Of a stretch of 64,000 nucleotides of DNA, positions 7,977-15,823 are shown one piece after another. The DNA is from DAOUKH01 sp965207995. Its GTDB lineage: Bacteria > Chloroflexota > Dehalococcoidia > SHYB01. A program made the position numbers and the translations under genes. The notes beneath the pieces are model-generated. The model did not search any database, was not told the DNA's origin, and saw only the letters and a list, made by a program, of their open reading frames with translations. The stretch covers positions 992,001 through 1,056,000 of the forward strand of contig OZ242299.1 in NCBI GenBank assembly GCA_965207995.1, written 5' to 3'. Within the stretch, counting starts at the first letter, position 1. The number at the start of each line of letters is the position of its first letter.

Positions 7977-10862
7977 ATGGCACAGCAGGACCCTCAGCCC
8001 TCGGACCAAGGTGTTGAACACGGCTACAGGAAGCTGCTGGAAGCCGTGTTTCGGGGGAGAAGTGCTGCGGGCTCCAGCAGGGGGACATCGGTGGGCGGGC
8101 ATGGTCGCAGTGCGAGCCGCGTAGCTGACGTGTCGGCGGCGCAAGAATCTAACGACCTGCGCCGCCTGCTCAAGCGGCACTTCGGCTACGACGAGTTTCG
8201 CCCCCGGCAGGAGGCGATCATCGCCAACGCGCTGGCGGGGCGCCATGGCCTCGTCATCATCCAGACGGGCGGGGGCAAGTCGCTCTGCTATCAGCTTCCT
8301 GTGATGGCGATGGACGGCATGGCGCTAGTGGTGTCGCCGCTCATCGCGCTGATGAAGGACCAGGTGGACGCCCTGCGCGCCAACGGCGTCCCCGCCGCCT
8401 TCATCAACAGCACACTCAACTTCAACGAGATCGGGCGGGTGCAACGGGCGGCGCTCGCCGGCGACATCAAGGTACTCTACGCCGCCCCCGAGCGGGTAAC
8501 CACGCCCTGGTTCCTGCGGTTCCTGGAGTCGCTGCGTGTCGGCCTAATCGCCATCGACGAGGCCCACTGTATCAGCGAGTGGGGCCACGACTTCCGGCCC
8601 GACTACCGCAAACTTGCCGAGTTGCGGACGCGCTTCCCCGACACGCCGGTCATGGCGCTCACCGCGACGGCGACAGAGCGGGTGCGGGACGACATCGTCG
8701 CCCAACTGCGTCTCGGCGACTGCCCGCGCTTCATCTCCAGCTTCGACCGCGCCAACCTGACCTACTCGGTGTGGCCGAAGCAGCGAGAATACGACGACCT
8801 TCTCGACTTGCTCGATACTCGGCGGGGGCAGTCGGCCATCATCTACTGCTTCTCGCGGCGGGAGACGGAGGAGTTGGCCGAGGATCTGACTGCCGACGGT
8901 CACCGCGCCGTCGCCTACCACGCGGGCCTCGATGCAGAGACTCGCCGCCGCGCCCAGGAGCGCTTCATCGACGGCGACGTGCCCATCGTCGCGGCCACCA
9001 TCGCCTTTGGTATGGGCATCGACAAGCCGGACATCCGGCTCGTAGTCCACTACTCGCTACCCAAGTCGATCGAGGGCTACTACCAGGAGACGGGCCGCGC
9101 GGGGCGCGACGGCAAGCCCAGCGACTGCGTCCTGTTCTTCTCAGAAGGCGATCGGAGCAAGCAGGAGTATTTCATCCACCAGATGGAGGACGACGCGGCC
9201 CGACATGTGGCGGAGCGCCAACTGGAGCAGATGGTCGAATACGGTCGGCTCCTAAGGTGTCGCCGCAAGTACCTGCTGGCGTATTTCGGAGATGTGATGG
9301 AGGGCGAGTCCTGCGGCAACTGTGACGTTTGCCTCACCCAGACGGCGAAGAAGATGCTCTCCGCGGTGATTCTCACCGGAGAACGGTTCGGCATCGAATA
9401 CATCAACCGTCTGCTGCTAGGTAGTGGCGACGAGCGCATCGGCGAGTTCGGTCACGATCGAATGAGCGTGTACGGCATCGTCGACGACTACGACCGGAAG
9501 GGTCTTCGGAGCATCGCCGAAATGCTGGTGGAGCGCGGCCTGCTGGCCAGGGAGGAAGGCTCGTTGGGCGTCATCAGCGTGACGCAGGAGGGGCGGGCCT
9601 GGCTGCGCGACTGGCAGGACTTCGGACTAATAGCGCAAGTGGATGAGGCCTTGCCGCAGCGAAAGGGGGACGCCGTTGAAGGCCCCGAGAAGCGTGGGCG
9701 AAGCGAAGGCGGGTCGTTGTTGGAGGAATTGCAGGCGGTGCGTCGGCGACTTGCCGAAGAGAATGGGTTGCCAGCCTCCGACATTCTCACCGACGCGACA
9801 TTGCGCCGTGTCGCCAATGTCAAGCCCGCCCACGACCAAGCCTTGCTGCAAATCTTGGGCGTAGGTCAGGCCAAGCTGGAACAGTATGGCGAGGCTTTCC
9901 TGGCAGCGATAGAGCAGCATGAACAGCGCGCGGAGGCCCCGACAGGAACCCAGGAAGTCTACGATCAGTCGCTTTTCGAGAAGCTGCGGGCGCTGCGGTG
10001 GCGGCTGGCTGAGGAGCAGGGAGTGCCGGCCTTTGTCGTGTTTGGTGATGCAGCGCTGGGCCGCCTCGCCGCCGCCTCGCCCACCACCCCCGAAGCGATG
10101 CTGAGGGTCTCAGGCGTAGGTCCGGTCAAGCTGGAACGGTACGGTGAGGCGTTCCTAGCAGCCATTAGGGGGCATTTGTCGGATTCTGGAACTCCGCCGC
10201 AGCAGGGCCCGGAGACGGGCGGAACTGCAAACAAAGAGAGCGCCATCGACAACACCCAGGATGAGGCGCTATTCGAGACGTTGAAGACATTGCAGAGTCA
10301 ACTACGAGTTGATTTGCCTGCTCATCTATTCTTCCCCAACAGCACGCTGCGCGCCATCGCCGCCGCCAAGCCCACGACCCTGGAGGCGATGCTGCGGATC
10401 ACCGGAGTAGGCCCGGCTAAATTGGAATGCTACGGCGAGCCGTTCCTGGGGGCGATCAGAGAGTACATTCAGCACTCAAGGGTCGGCCCGCCAAAGTCAT
10501 CGCCCCAAGACGACGGCGCCGATCTCCCCGAAGTCGGAAGTCTGGACGAAGAGTACTATGAGCAATTGCTAGACACAGCCACGCGATTCTTCACCAACAG
10601 AACGAGGGTACTGGATCAACTCAGGGGTGAGGAAAGAGCGCTCAAGGTTCAGTTGGAGCCGTTTGTGAAGCGGATGGGAACAATTGAGCGGCAAGGAGTC
10701 ACAATTTCCTGGACCGCCGAACGCACACGGGCGCGCTTGGATATGGACAAGACCTTGTCCGAGCTGAAGAAGTGGCTATCCGAAGAGGAGATTAAGGGGC
10801 TCTATGAAGAAACCACACAGGCCGGCCACGTTCGAGTGCGGGTCGACAGGGATAAATCCTAG
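7977..10862 (+). CDS. recQ: ATP-dependent DNA helicase RecQ with three HRDC domains
   Basis: A 961-residue 3'-5' DNA helicase. After a 55-residue tail come the superfamily 2 motor (Walker A TGGGKSLCYQLP near 97, DEAH box IDEAHCISEWGHDFRPDYRKL near 190, motif VI QETGRAGRDG near 370), the RecQ-C-terminal region with a Zn site ending in CGNCDVC (about 445-451) and a winged helix. Three HRDC domains follow at about 580-648, 664-732 and 763-830, each with the G-VG-x-K-LE-x-YGE-FL signature, then a charged helical tail. Most RecQs have one HRDC; Deinococcus RecQ also has three. The ATG follows the TATAAT directly; a GTG near codon 50 is a possible alternative start. The gene is bracketed by 61-bp repeats. 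Confidence 0.95.
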   Translation: MAQQDPQPSDQGVEHGYRKLLEAVFRGRSAAGSSRGTSVGGHGRSASRVADVSAAQESNDLRRLLKRHFGYDEFRPRQEAIIANALAGRHGLVIIQTGGGKSLCYQLPVMAMDGMALVVSPLIALMKDQVDALRANGVPAAFINSTLNFNEIGRVQRAALAGDIKVLYAAPERVTTPWFLRFLESLRVGLIAIDEAHCISEWGHDFRPDYRKLAELRTRFPDTPVMALTATATERVRDDIVAQLRLGDCPRFISSFDRANLTYSVWPKQREYDDLLDLLDTRRGQSAIIYCFSRRETEELAEDLTADGHRAVAYHAGLDAETRRRAQERFIDGDVPIVAATIAFGMGIDKPDIRLVVHYSLPKSIEGYYQETGRAGRDGKPSDCVLFFSEGDRSKQEYFIHQMEDDAARHVAERQLEQMVEYGRLLRCRRKYLLAYFGDVMEGESCGNCDVCLTQTAKKMLSAVILTGERFGIEYINRLLLGSGDERIGEFGHDRMSVYGIVDDYDRKGLRSIAEMLVERGLLAREEGSLGVISVTQEGRAWLRDWQDFGLIAQVDEALPQRKGDAVEGPEKRGRSEGGSLLEELQAVRRRLAEENGLPASDILTDATLRRVANVKPAHDQALLQILGVGQAKLEQYGEAFLAAIEQHEQRAEAPTGTQEVYDQSLFEKLRALRWRLAEEQGVPAFVVFGDAALGRLAAASPTTPEAMLRVSGVGPVKLERYGEAFLAAIRGHLSDSGTPPQQGPETGGTANKESAIDNTQDEALFETLKTLQSQLRVDLPAHLFFPNSTLRAIAAAKPTTLEAMLRITGVGPAKLECYGEPFLGAIREYIQHSRVGPPKSSPQDDGADLPEVGSLDEEYYEQLLDTATRFFTNRTRVLDQLRGEERALKVQLEPFVKRMGTIERQGVTISWTAERTRARLDMDKTLSELKKWLSEEEIKGLYEETTQAGHVRVRVDRDKS

Positions 10863-10866
10863 GCAG

Positions 10867-10927
10867 CAGAAGGGGCGGGGTGGGGCGAGCATATCGGCGC
10901 CCTCGGAGGGCGTCAACGCGCCGGCTC
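10867..10927 (+). repeat. 61-bp direct repeat, right copy, flanking recQ
   Basis: Partner of the copy at 7826-7886 (59 of 61 bases identical). It begins five bases after the recQ stop and ends exactly at the stop codon of the convergent squalene/phytoene synthase gene. Its inner GCCCTCGGAGGGC hairpin is perfect here, where the left copy has one mismatch. Confidence 0.92.
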
Positions 10928-11971
10928 CTACGCCTCCCGAGCCGCCAGGGCGCGCTCGACCTTGCGCCGCAGGCCCCGCATCCATCCCCGCACCGCCGCG
11001 TTCGACGGCGCAACGACGAACGAGCGGGCCATGATGCGGTAGACGGCGCCCCGGCTGATCTTCGCCGGCCGCGCCGGGTCGAGCCAACGGGGGTTGAGGG
11101 CCAGCGCCTCCAGGGTGCGCAGTCCGATCAAGGCCGGCCAGAGCGCCGCCAGCCGCAGGCGCACCGCGCGGCGCGGAATCACCAGTATGTACGACTCTGC
11201 CGCCTCGTAGTGCTCCAGCGCCAGCCGGACCAGCGACGCCGTGACGGGCCACGCCTGCTCCGACTTCTCAGGGCACAGCAGATCGGGGGGAGCGAGCCCC
11301 AGCGCGGCGAGCTCGTCGGCGGGAAGATAGCACCGGCCCTTTCGCAGGTCGCGGGGCGCGTCGCGGAGCACGTTGGTCAACTGCAGCGCCTTGCCGAACC
11401 GGATTCCCGCCGCCGAGGATGCCTCGGCGTCCCAGTGCCGCAGCGCCGGGTCGTGGGCCATGGTCATCTCAGTCCAGAACTCGCCGACGCAGCCGGCCAC
11501 GAGGTAGATGTACCGGTCGAGGGCGGCCCGGTCGGGCAGGGCGACCAACGCACCGGGCTCCCCGTGCGGGAACGTCCGCAGGTCCATCTCCATCCCCTCG
11601 GTGAGGGTGGTCACGATGGAACGGATTCGGGCGCGGTCGGCCTCCGTGGTCTCTTCGAGGAGAGCCAGGGCTTGCGGGGCGGCTTCGAGGAGCCGGCGCT
11701 CCGCGGCGTCCTCGGCCTCCGGCGGGGTCCAGGAGCCTTCGCCGCCTTGCACTTGTGCGCGGAAGGCGAGGAGCCGCGCCAGCCGCTCGTCCGGTAGGAG
11801 CGTGGCGGTGTCGGCGATGGTGTCGGCGGTGCGGGCGAGGAGGTAGGCCAGTCCGATCTGTCCGCGCACCGAGCCCGGCAGCGCCCGGAGCGTCAGATAG
11901 AACGAGCGCGAGACCCCGCGCAGTAGTGCGGTCAGCAGCTCGCGCCGCTCCCGTTCCGTGACGGTCGCCAT
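10928..11971 (-). CDS. Squalene/phytoene synthase family protein
   Basis: A 347-residue all-helical prenyl synthase that would join two prenyl diphosphates head to head. The first aspartate-rich motif is DTIADT in YLLARTADTIADT (about 39-51) and the second is LRDAPRDLRKGRCYLP (about 186-200), the usual DxxxD pair for binding Mg2+ and diphosphate; the SRSFYLTLRALP box near residue 24 is also typical. The motif wording is closer to bacterial squalene synthases than to carotenoid CrtB, but I cannot separate squalene from phytoene as product. Sterol, hopanoid or carotenoid genes are not nearby. The start is the ATG of MATVTERERRELL; an upstream extension would be translated repeat sequence. Confidence 0.88.
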   Translation of the reverse strand: MATVTERERRELLTALLRGVSRSFYLTLRALPGSVRGQIGLAYLLARTADTIADTATLLPDERLARLLAFRAQVQGGEGSWTPPEAEDAAERRLLEAAPQALALLEETTEADRARIRSIVTTLTEGMEMDLRTFPHGEPGALVALPDRAALDRYIYLVAGCVGEFWTEMTMAHDPALRHWDAEASSAAGIRFGKALQLTNVLRDAPRDLRKGRCYLPADELAALGLAPPDLLCPEKSEQAWPVTASLVRLALEHYEAAESYILVIPRRAVRLRLAALWPALIGLRTLEALALNPRWLDPARPAKISRGAVYRIMARSFVVAPSNAAVRGWMRGLRRKVERALAAREA

Positions 11972-12068
11972 ACCGGCCGCGCTCCTTTCCTTTACCGGCT
12001 CGCACCCGTGCGTACTGTACCCCAAGGGGGAGAAGAGGTTCGGAGGGGACCACCGCGCCCCGCCCCTG

Positions 12069-12105
12069 TCCTCTCTCAGTCTCTCCCAGAGGGAGAGAGG
12101 CTTTA
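12069..12105 (-). repeat. Palindromic intergenic repeat, family A (reverse)
   Basis: A short family A copy, reversed, in the 286-base gap between the prenyl synthase and the solute-binding protein gene. The rest of this gap holds the inverted repeat at 12192-12234 and a weak candidate promoter (TTGCCA, 17 bases, TACCCT near 12149-12177). Confidence 0.8.
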
Positions 12106-12191
12106 ACCTGCTGCGCCGGCGGGGGTTGGCTCTCCCAGAGACGGCGGCTCTTGCCAATGCCTTAGGGAGGCGCTACCCTTACGCGACGCGC

Positions 12192-12234
12192 CTAGCGCCG
12201 GCCAGTTGTGCTTGCCGTGAACCGCCGGCGCTAG
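12192..12234 (+). promoter_or_regulatory. 11-bp inverted repeat in leader of the solute-binding protein gene
   Basis: CTAGCGCCGGC and its exact complement GCCGGCGCTAG separated by 21 bases, ending 23 bases before the ATG and just ahead of the GGAGGAA ribosome site. It could be an operator or an mRNA stem-loop that limits translation; nothing in the sequence decides which. Confidence 0.5.
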
Positions 12235-12257
12235 ACCAGAGTTGGAGGAAGCAAGCG

Positions 12258-14354
12258 ATGTGGATTAAGAAGGGTCGACAGTTATCCGGCCTTGTTGCCG
12301 GCGCGGTGATCACGGCGATCGTCGTGGCGGCCTGCGGCGGAGCCGATCCAACAGCAGAACCGCCGCCCCCACCGCCGCCGACCCAGGCGCCCGTGATCGT
12401 CGTTCCCACGGCTACCCCCGCGCCGACTAAGGCGCCGGAAATCGTCGTGCAGACGGCGGCACCCCAGGCCACGCCGACGCCACCGGCCACGCAGGCCCCG
12501 GTTGTCGTGGTTGAGACGGCGGCTCCCCAAGAGGCGCCGACGGCTGCGCCGACTCCGACGCCGCGCGTTGTCGTGCAGGTTCCCACCGCCACCCCCGTCC
12601 CCGGCCTGGGCGGCGTCGCCGAAGTGCTCAAGGGCTTCCGGTGGCTCCAGGGCCCCGGCCTCGAAAGTTGGCGTCAGGCGCCGAAGCGCGGCGGTACGCA
12701 TACCTATGCCTTCCCCAGCCCCAGCAGCGGCACGGACCAGATTCTCAACCGGTCCTACACCGTTTCCACCGCGATCAGCTTCGTCTACAACAAGCTGTTC
12801 ACCTGCCAGTTCTCTCCGCTCATGGTCGAGGCCGACCCGGGAAGCTGCTTCCCCGTCGGCGACCTCATCTCCGAGTGGGAGTCGAACGCGGACGGCTCTT
12901 CGTGGACGATGAAGATTCACCCTGACGCGGTCTGGCACAACATGCCTGCCGACTCTCGCGGCTACACCACGGACCTCTCCGGTCTCTACGGCAGGCCGGT
13001 CGTCTCCGAGGACATCGTCCATACCCTGAACTACTGGCAGGGCAAGCTGACCAAGCCCGACGGCGAACCGCAGGGAACGCCCTCGGCACAGCAACACGCC
13101 CAAGCCGTGGAGAGCGCGGAGATCGTCGACGACAAGACCGTCACGTTCAACCTGGTCCAAGCCGATCCGTACTTCACGGCGAACTTCTCGCAGTTCAACG
13201 CGCGCGTGGTGCCGCCCGAGATCTTCAACCTCGAAGGGGACTACAGCCAGCGCACCGTCGGCTCCGGCCCGTTCCGCCTGGACAACTACGACCGCCAGGT
13301 GGAGTGGGGCGGCAATGCCAACCCCGACTACTTCAAGACCGGCGCCGACGGCGGATCGCTGCCGTACCTCGACCGGCATCAGGTCAAGGTGCTTGGCGGC
13401 GACCTCACCCGCTCCGGCTTCATCACCGGTCAGATCGACAACGGCCTGAGCGTCGGCATCAGCGGGCCGTCCTCCGCGCTCAACTTCGGGCGGAGCTGCC
13501 CCCAGTGCCAGATCATCGAGTACTTCCTCTCCGGCAACACCTCGAGGATCCTGGGCTTCAAGCACCTGCCCACCGAGAATTTCCCCGACCCCTACTTCGG
13601 CGACCGTAACGCCCGCCTGGCCATCGCCAAGGCGATCGACTACCAGAGCATCGGCGATAACCTCTTCGAGGGCGCCTGGATCATGACCCCGGTCGCCCAA
13701 CCTTGGGGCCTCATTTGGGACACCCCGCCGACGCTCCGCCAGATGGGCCTTGACCTGCCCGACGACGAGAACCCGTTCGTCTACGACCCCGATCGCGCCA
13801 AGGAGCTGTGGGCCATGGCCGGCAAGGAGCCGGGCGAGAAGCTGACCCTCTACTACCACCAGTACAACGCCACCCACACCACCTATACCGTTGCGCTGGG
13901 AGCGTCGATCGCGGAGGCCCTTGACATCGAGGTCGAGGTGTTGAAGGTGCCGGACATCTCGATCCTGTACTCCATGACGGGCTTCGTGAATCCGGTGGAC
14001 ATTCAGAACCACGAGTTCCTGGTCACGCACACCAGGGCGACGGGCGCCCACCGCGCCTTCGTGCCGCTGAAGAACATGACCGACGACCTCCAGAACTACT
14101 TCGGCTTCAATAACGCCCGCATGGACGAGATCGCCGCGGAGTGGGCCCTTGCTCCGGAGTTCGAGCGCGAGAAGGAACTCGCGAAGGAGTACTACGCCGA
14201 GACGATCAAGGAGCTGATCTACATGCCGGCCATCACCGAGGCCAGCTACGACGTCCAGAGCGCCCGCGTCCGGAACAGCTACCAGCAGCTGAGCGGCGGG
14301 CGGGCCTTCCACCAGGGCGGTCAGCTCACCGAGATCATCTGGCTGGACGACTAG
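12258..14354 (+). CDS. ABC transporter solute-binding lipoprotein, family 5 (peptide/nickel type)
   Basis: A 698-residue exported lipoprotein. The signal peptide ends in the lipobox VVAAC with the lipidated Cys at 26. A linker rich in Pro, Thr and Ala follows (about 30-115), then the family 5 binding domain: YTVSTAISFVYNKLF, DPGSCFPVGDLISEWE, the classic SSWTMKIHPDAVWH, SEDIVHTLNYW, VGSGPFRLDNYD and ARLAIAKAIDYQSI. Family members capture oligopeptides, nickel, haem or sugars outside the membrane. No permease or ATPase gene follows; instead a strong terminator lies 27 bases downstream, so it is monocistronic and its transporter is elsewhere. The ATG was chosen for the GGAGGAA site and the lipoprotein signal. 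Confidence 0.92.
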   Translation: MWIKKGRQLSGLVAGAVITAIVVAACGGADPTAEPPPPPPPTQAPVIVVPTATPAPTKAPEIVVQTAAPQATPTPPATQAPVVVVETAAPQEAPTAAPTPTPRVVVQVPTATPVPGLGGVAEVLKGFRWLQGPGLESWRQAPKRGGTHTYAFPSPSSGTDQILNRSYTVSTAISFVYNKLFTCQFSPLMVEADPGSCFPVGDLISEWESNADGSSWTMKIHPDAVWHNMPADSRGYTTDLSGLYGRPVVSEDIVHTLNYWQGKLTKPDGEPQGTPSAQQHAQAVESAEIVDDKTVTFNLVQADPYFTANFSQFNARVVPPEIFNLEGDYSQRTVGSGPFRLDNYDRQVEWGGNANPDYFKTGADGGSLPYLDRHQVKVLGGDLTRSGFITGQIDNGLSVGISGPSSALNFGRSCPQCQIIEYFLSGNTSRILGFKHLPTENFPDPYFGDRNARLAIAKAIDYQSIGDNLFEGAWIMTPVAQPWGLIWDTPPTLRQMGLDLPDDENPFVYDPDRAKELWAMAGKEPGEKLTLYYHQYNATHTTYTVALGASIAEALDIEVEVLKVPDISILYSMTGFVNPVDIQNHEFLVTHTRATGAHRAFVPLKNMTDDLQNYFGFNNARMDEIAAEWALAPEFEREKELAKEYYAETIKELIYMPAITEASYDVQSARVRNSYQQLSGGRAFHQGGQLTEIIWLDD

Positions 14355-14380
14355 ACGAATCCGATTCATTCGGAATGGAC

Positions 14381-14415
14381 AGAGGGGGCTCGGAATCGAG
14401 CCCCCTCTCTTTTTG
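14381..14415 (+). terminator. Rho-independent terminator after the solute-binding protein gene
   Basis: A perfect 12-bp stem (AGAGGGGGCTCG and CGAGCCCCCTCT) with a GAAT loop, followed by CTTTTT. It sits 27 bases after the stop codon. Confidence 0.93.
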
Positions 14416-14432
14416 GGCGGTCGGCAGGCGGG

Positions 14433-14686
14433 AGGGCGATTCGTGAATCGCCCCTACAGGGGAGGGGATGGCGGGTTTCGGTGGCCTCCGGCGGTTGTGA
14501 GGGGGCCCCTCATCTCAATCTTCTCCCGGGGGGAAGGTAAGACCTCCCCACGCCCCCCGCCGGCGCGCCCTGGCGGGCGCGTGCCCTCTCTCTTATCTCC
14601 CCCAGAGGGGGAGAGGTCTAAGGCGCTACCCCCAGTGGGGAAGAGGCGGGAAGGGGAGGGCGATTCACGAATCGCCCCTACGGGGG
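14433..14686. repeat. Cluster of intergenic repeats (families C, B, A, C)
   Basis: The 345 bases between the terminator and the next gene are mostly repeats: family C at 14433-14462 (GATTCGTGAATC core), reversed family B at 14500-14537, reversed family A at 14560-14621, and family C again at 14657-14686 (GATTCACGAATC core). No open frame with a ribosome site was found here. Confidence 0.85.
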
Positions 14687-14699
14687 AGGCGGCGGGGGA

Positions 14700-15578
14700 T
14701 TACCGGCGCCGGTTCCTCCAGCCGAACAGGGCGAGGCCCGGCACCGCCGCGCCGATGATGATCCACCCGGCGTCCAAGGGAGCGCCGCCGGAGTTGAGCG
14801 GGGCGGTGCAGCCGCCGCCGGAGGGTTCCGGCGTCGACGTGGGGGCGGCCGTGGGCGCCGGCGGTACGGGCGTCGACGTGGGCGGCACAGCCGTCGCGGT
14901 GGGTTCGGAGGTCGCCGTCGGTGGGACCGGCGTCGCCGGAGGAACCGGCGTGGCCGTGGGTTCCGGAGCCGGGGTGGCCGTCGGCGGGGGTGTGGGAGTC
15001 GGCACAGCCGTAGGGAACGGCGTCGACGTGGGGAACGGCGTCGGGGTTGGCGTGGGCGTCGCCGTGGGTGGAATAGGCGTGGCGGTTGGAGTCGGGGTTT
15101 CCGTGGGGACGGCCGTCGGCGTAGGCGTCGGGACCGGCGTGGCCGTGGCGGCCGGCCTCGGCGTGGGGGTAACCGCCCCAAGGGTGAAGTTCAGGTCGGT
15201 CGTGATCACGAAGTTGGCCCGGTTCGTGGCCGTGGGCCTCTCAAGGGTCGGCCGCACCGCGCCCGTGGCCGGATCGATCAGCGAGAACTCGACAACGGCG
15301 CCCGGCGCCACTGCCGACTGCTGCACGTCGATGCGGTATTGGTCGGGGTCAAGCCCTCCGTTGCCCGTGCGGCCCTGCCCCAATTGTTCGCCGGACGACT
15401 GCAGCGCCAACCGCACCACCGTGCCCGCCGGGGCCGGCGCGCCGTCGATCGTAACCCGCCCGGTAAACACCGCGATGCCGCCCTGGGCCGAGACCACCCG
15501 CGGCAAGAGACTGACAACGAGGAGCCCGGCGAGAGCCGCCAACAGAGCAAGAGATAGGGCGCGCCACCGCAGACCCAT
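14700..15578 (-). CDS. Secreted, membrane-anchored protein with long Pro/Thr repeat region
   Basis: A 292-residue surface protein. A signal peptide (MGLRWRALSLALLAALAGLL) ends near SAQGG; residues about 33-130 form a beta-rich domain resembling a carboxypeptidase-regulatory or transthyretin-like fold (FTGRVTIDGAPAPAGTVVRL). Some 125 residues of P-T-A-T/P-T-P repeats follow, and the C-terminus has a hydrophobic span (WIIIGAAVPGLALFGW) capped by RNRRR, the plan of a cell-surface anchor or sorting tail. Function unknown; a stalked cell-wall or adhesion protein is likely. The Pro/Thr repeats are typical of Chloroflexota surface proteins. The start chosen is the ATG with GGAG nearby; an upstream ATG adds only 14 basic residues. 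Confidence 0.8.
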   Translation of the reverse strand: MGLRWRALSLALLAALAGLLVVSLLPRVVSAQGGIAVFTGRVTIDGAPAPAGTVVRLALQSSGEQLGQGRTGNGGLDPDQYRIDVQQSAVAPGAVVEFSLIDPATGAVRPTLERPTATNRANFVITTDLNFTLGAVTPTPRPAATATPVPTPTPTAVPTETPTPTATPIPPTATPTPTPTPFPTSTPFPTAVPTPTPPPTATPAPEPTATPVPPATPVPPTATSEPTATAVPPTSTPVPPAPTAAPTSTPEPSGGGCTAPLNSGGAPLDAGWIIIGAAVPGLALFGWRNRRR

Positions 15579-15622
15579 GCATCTCCAATCACGCTTACAT
15601 GTATTTGGGGACGACAACAAAC

Positions 15623-15637
15623 ACTACATGATGTAGT
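15623..15637. promoter_or_regulatory. Perfect 15-base palindrome, candidate operator
   Basis: ACTACAT-G-ATGTAGT, an exact dyad in the gap between the divergent Pro/Thr-rich protein gene (45 bases away) and ftsH. It lies in the only AT-rich patch of this gap. No regulator gene is adjacent, so the binding protein is unknown. Confidence 0.45.
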
Positions 15638-15823
15638 TACCTTTAATCAAGGGGCCGCCGCTCTCCCCGCTCTGCCTCGAAGCCGGCCGCTCTTTCGGCG
15701 CGTACCAAGTTGTACAGCCGGTACATCCGTTGCCCAAGTGCTACAATGGCCTTGTAGGAAGCGCATCGGCCCGTCTGCGCGGGCCGAAACGGGAGTACCG
15801 GCGCGGCTGAGGAGGGCCAGGAC

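Noticed and set aside
12282..14369. Long minus-strand open frame opposite the solute-binding protein gene
   Set aside because: Antisense shadow; the plus-strand protein has a lipoprotein signal, binding-domain motifs and a terminator.
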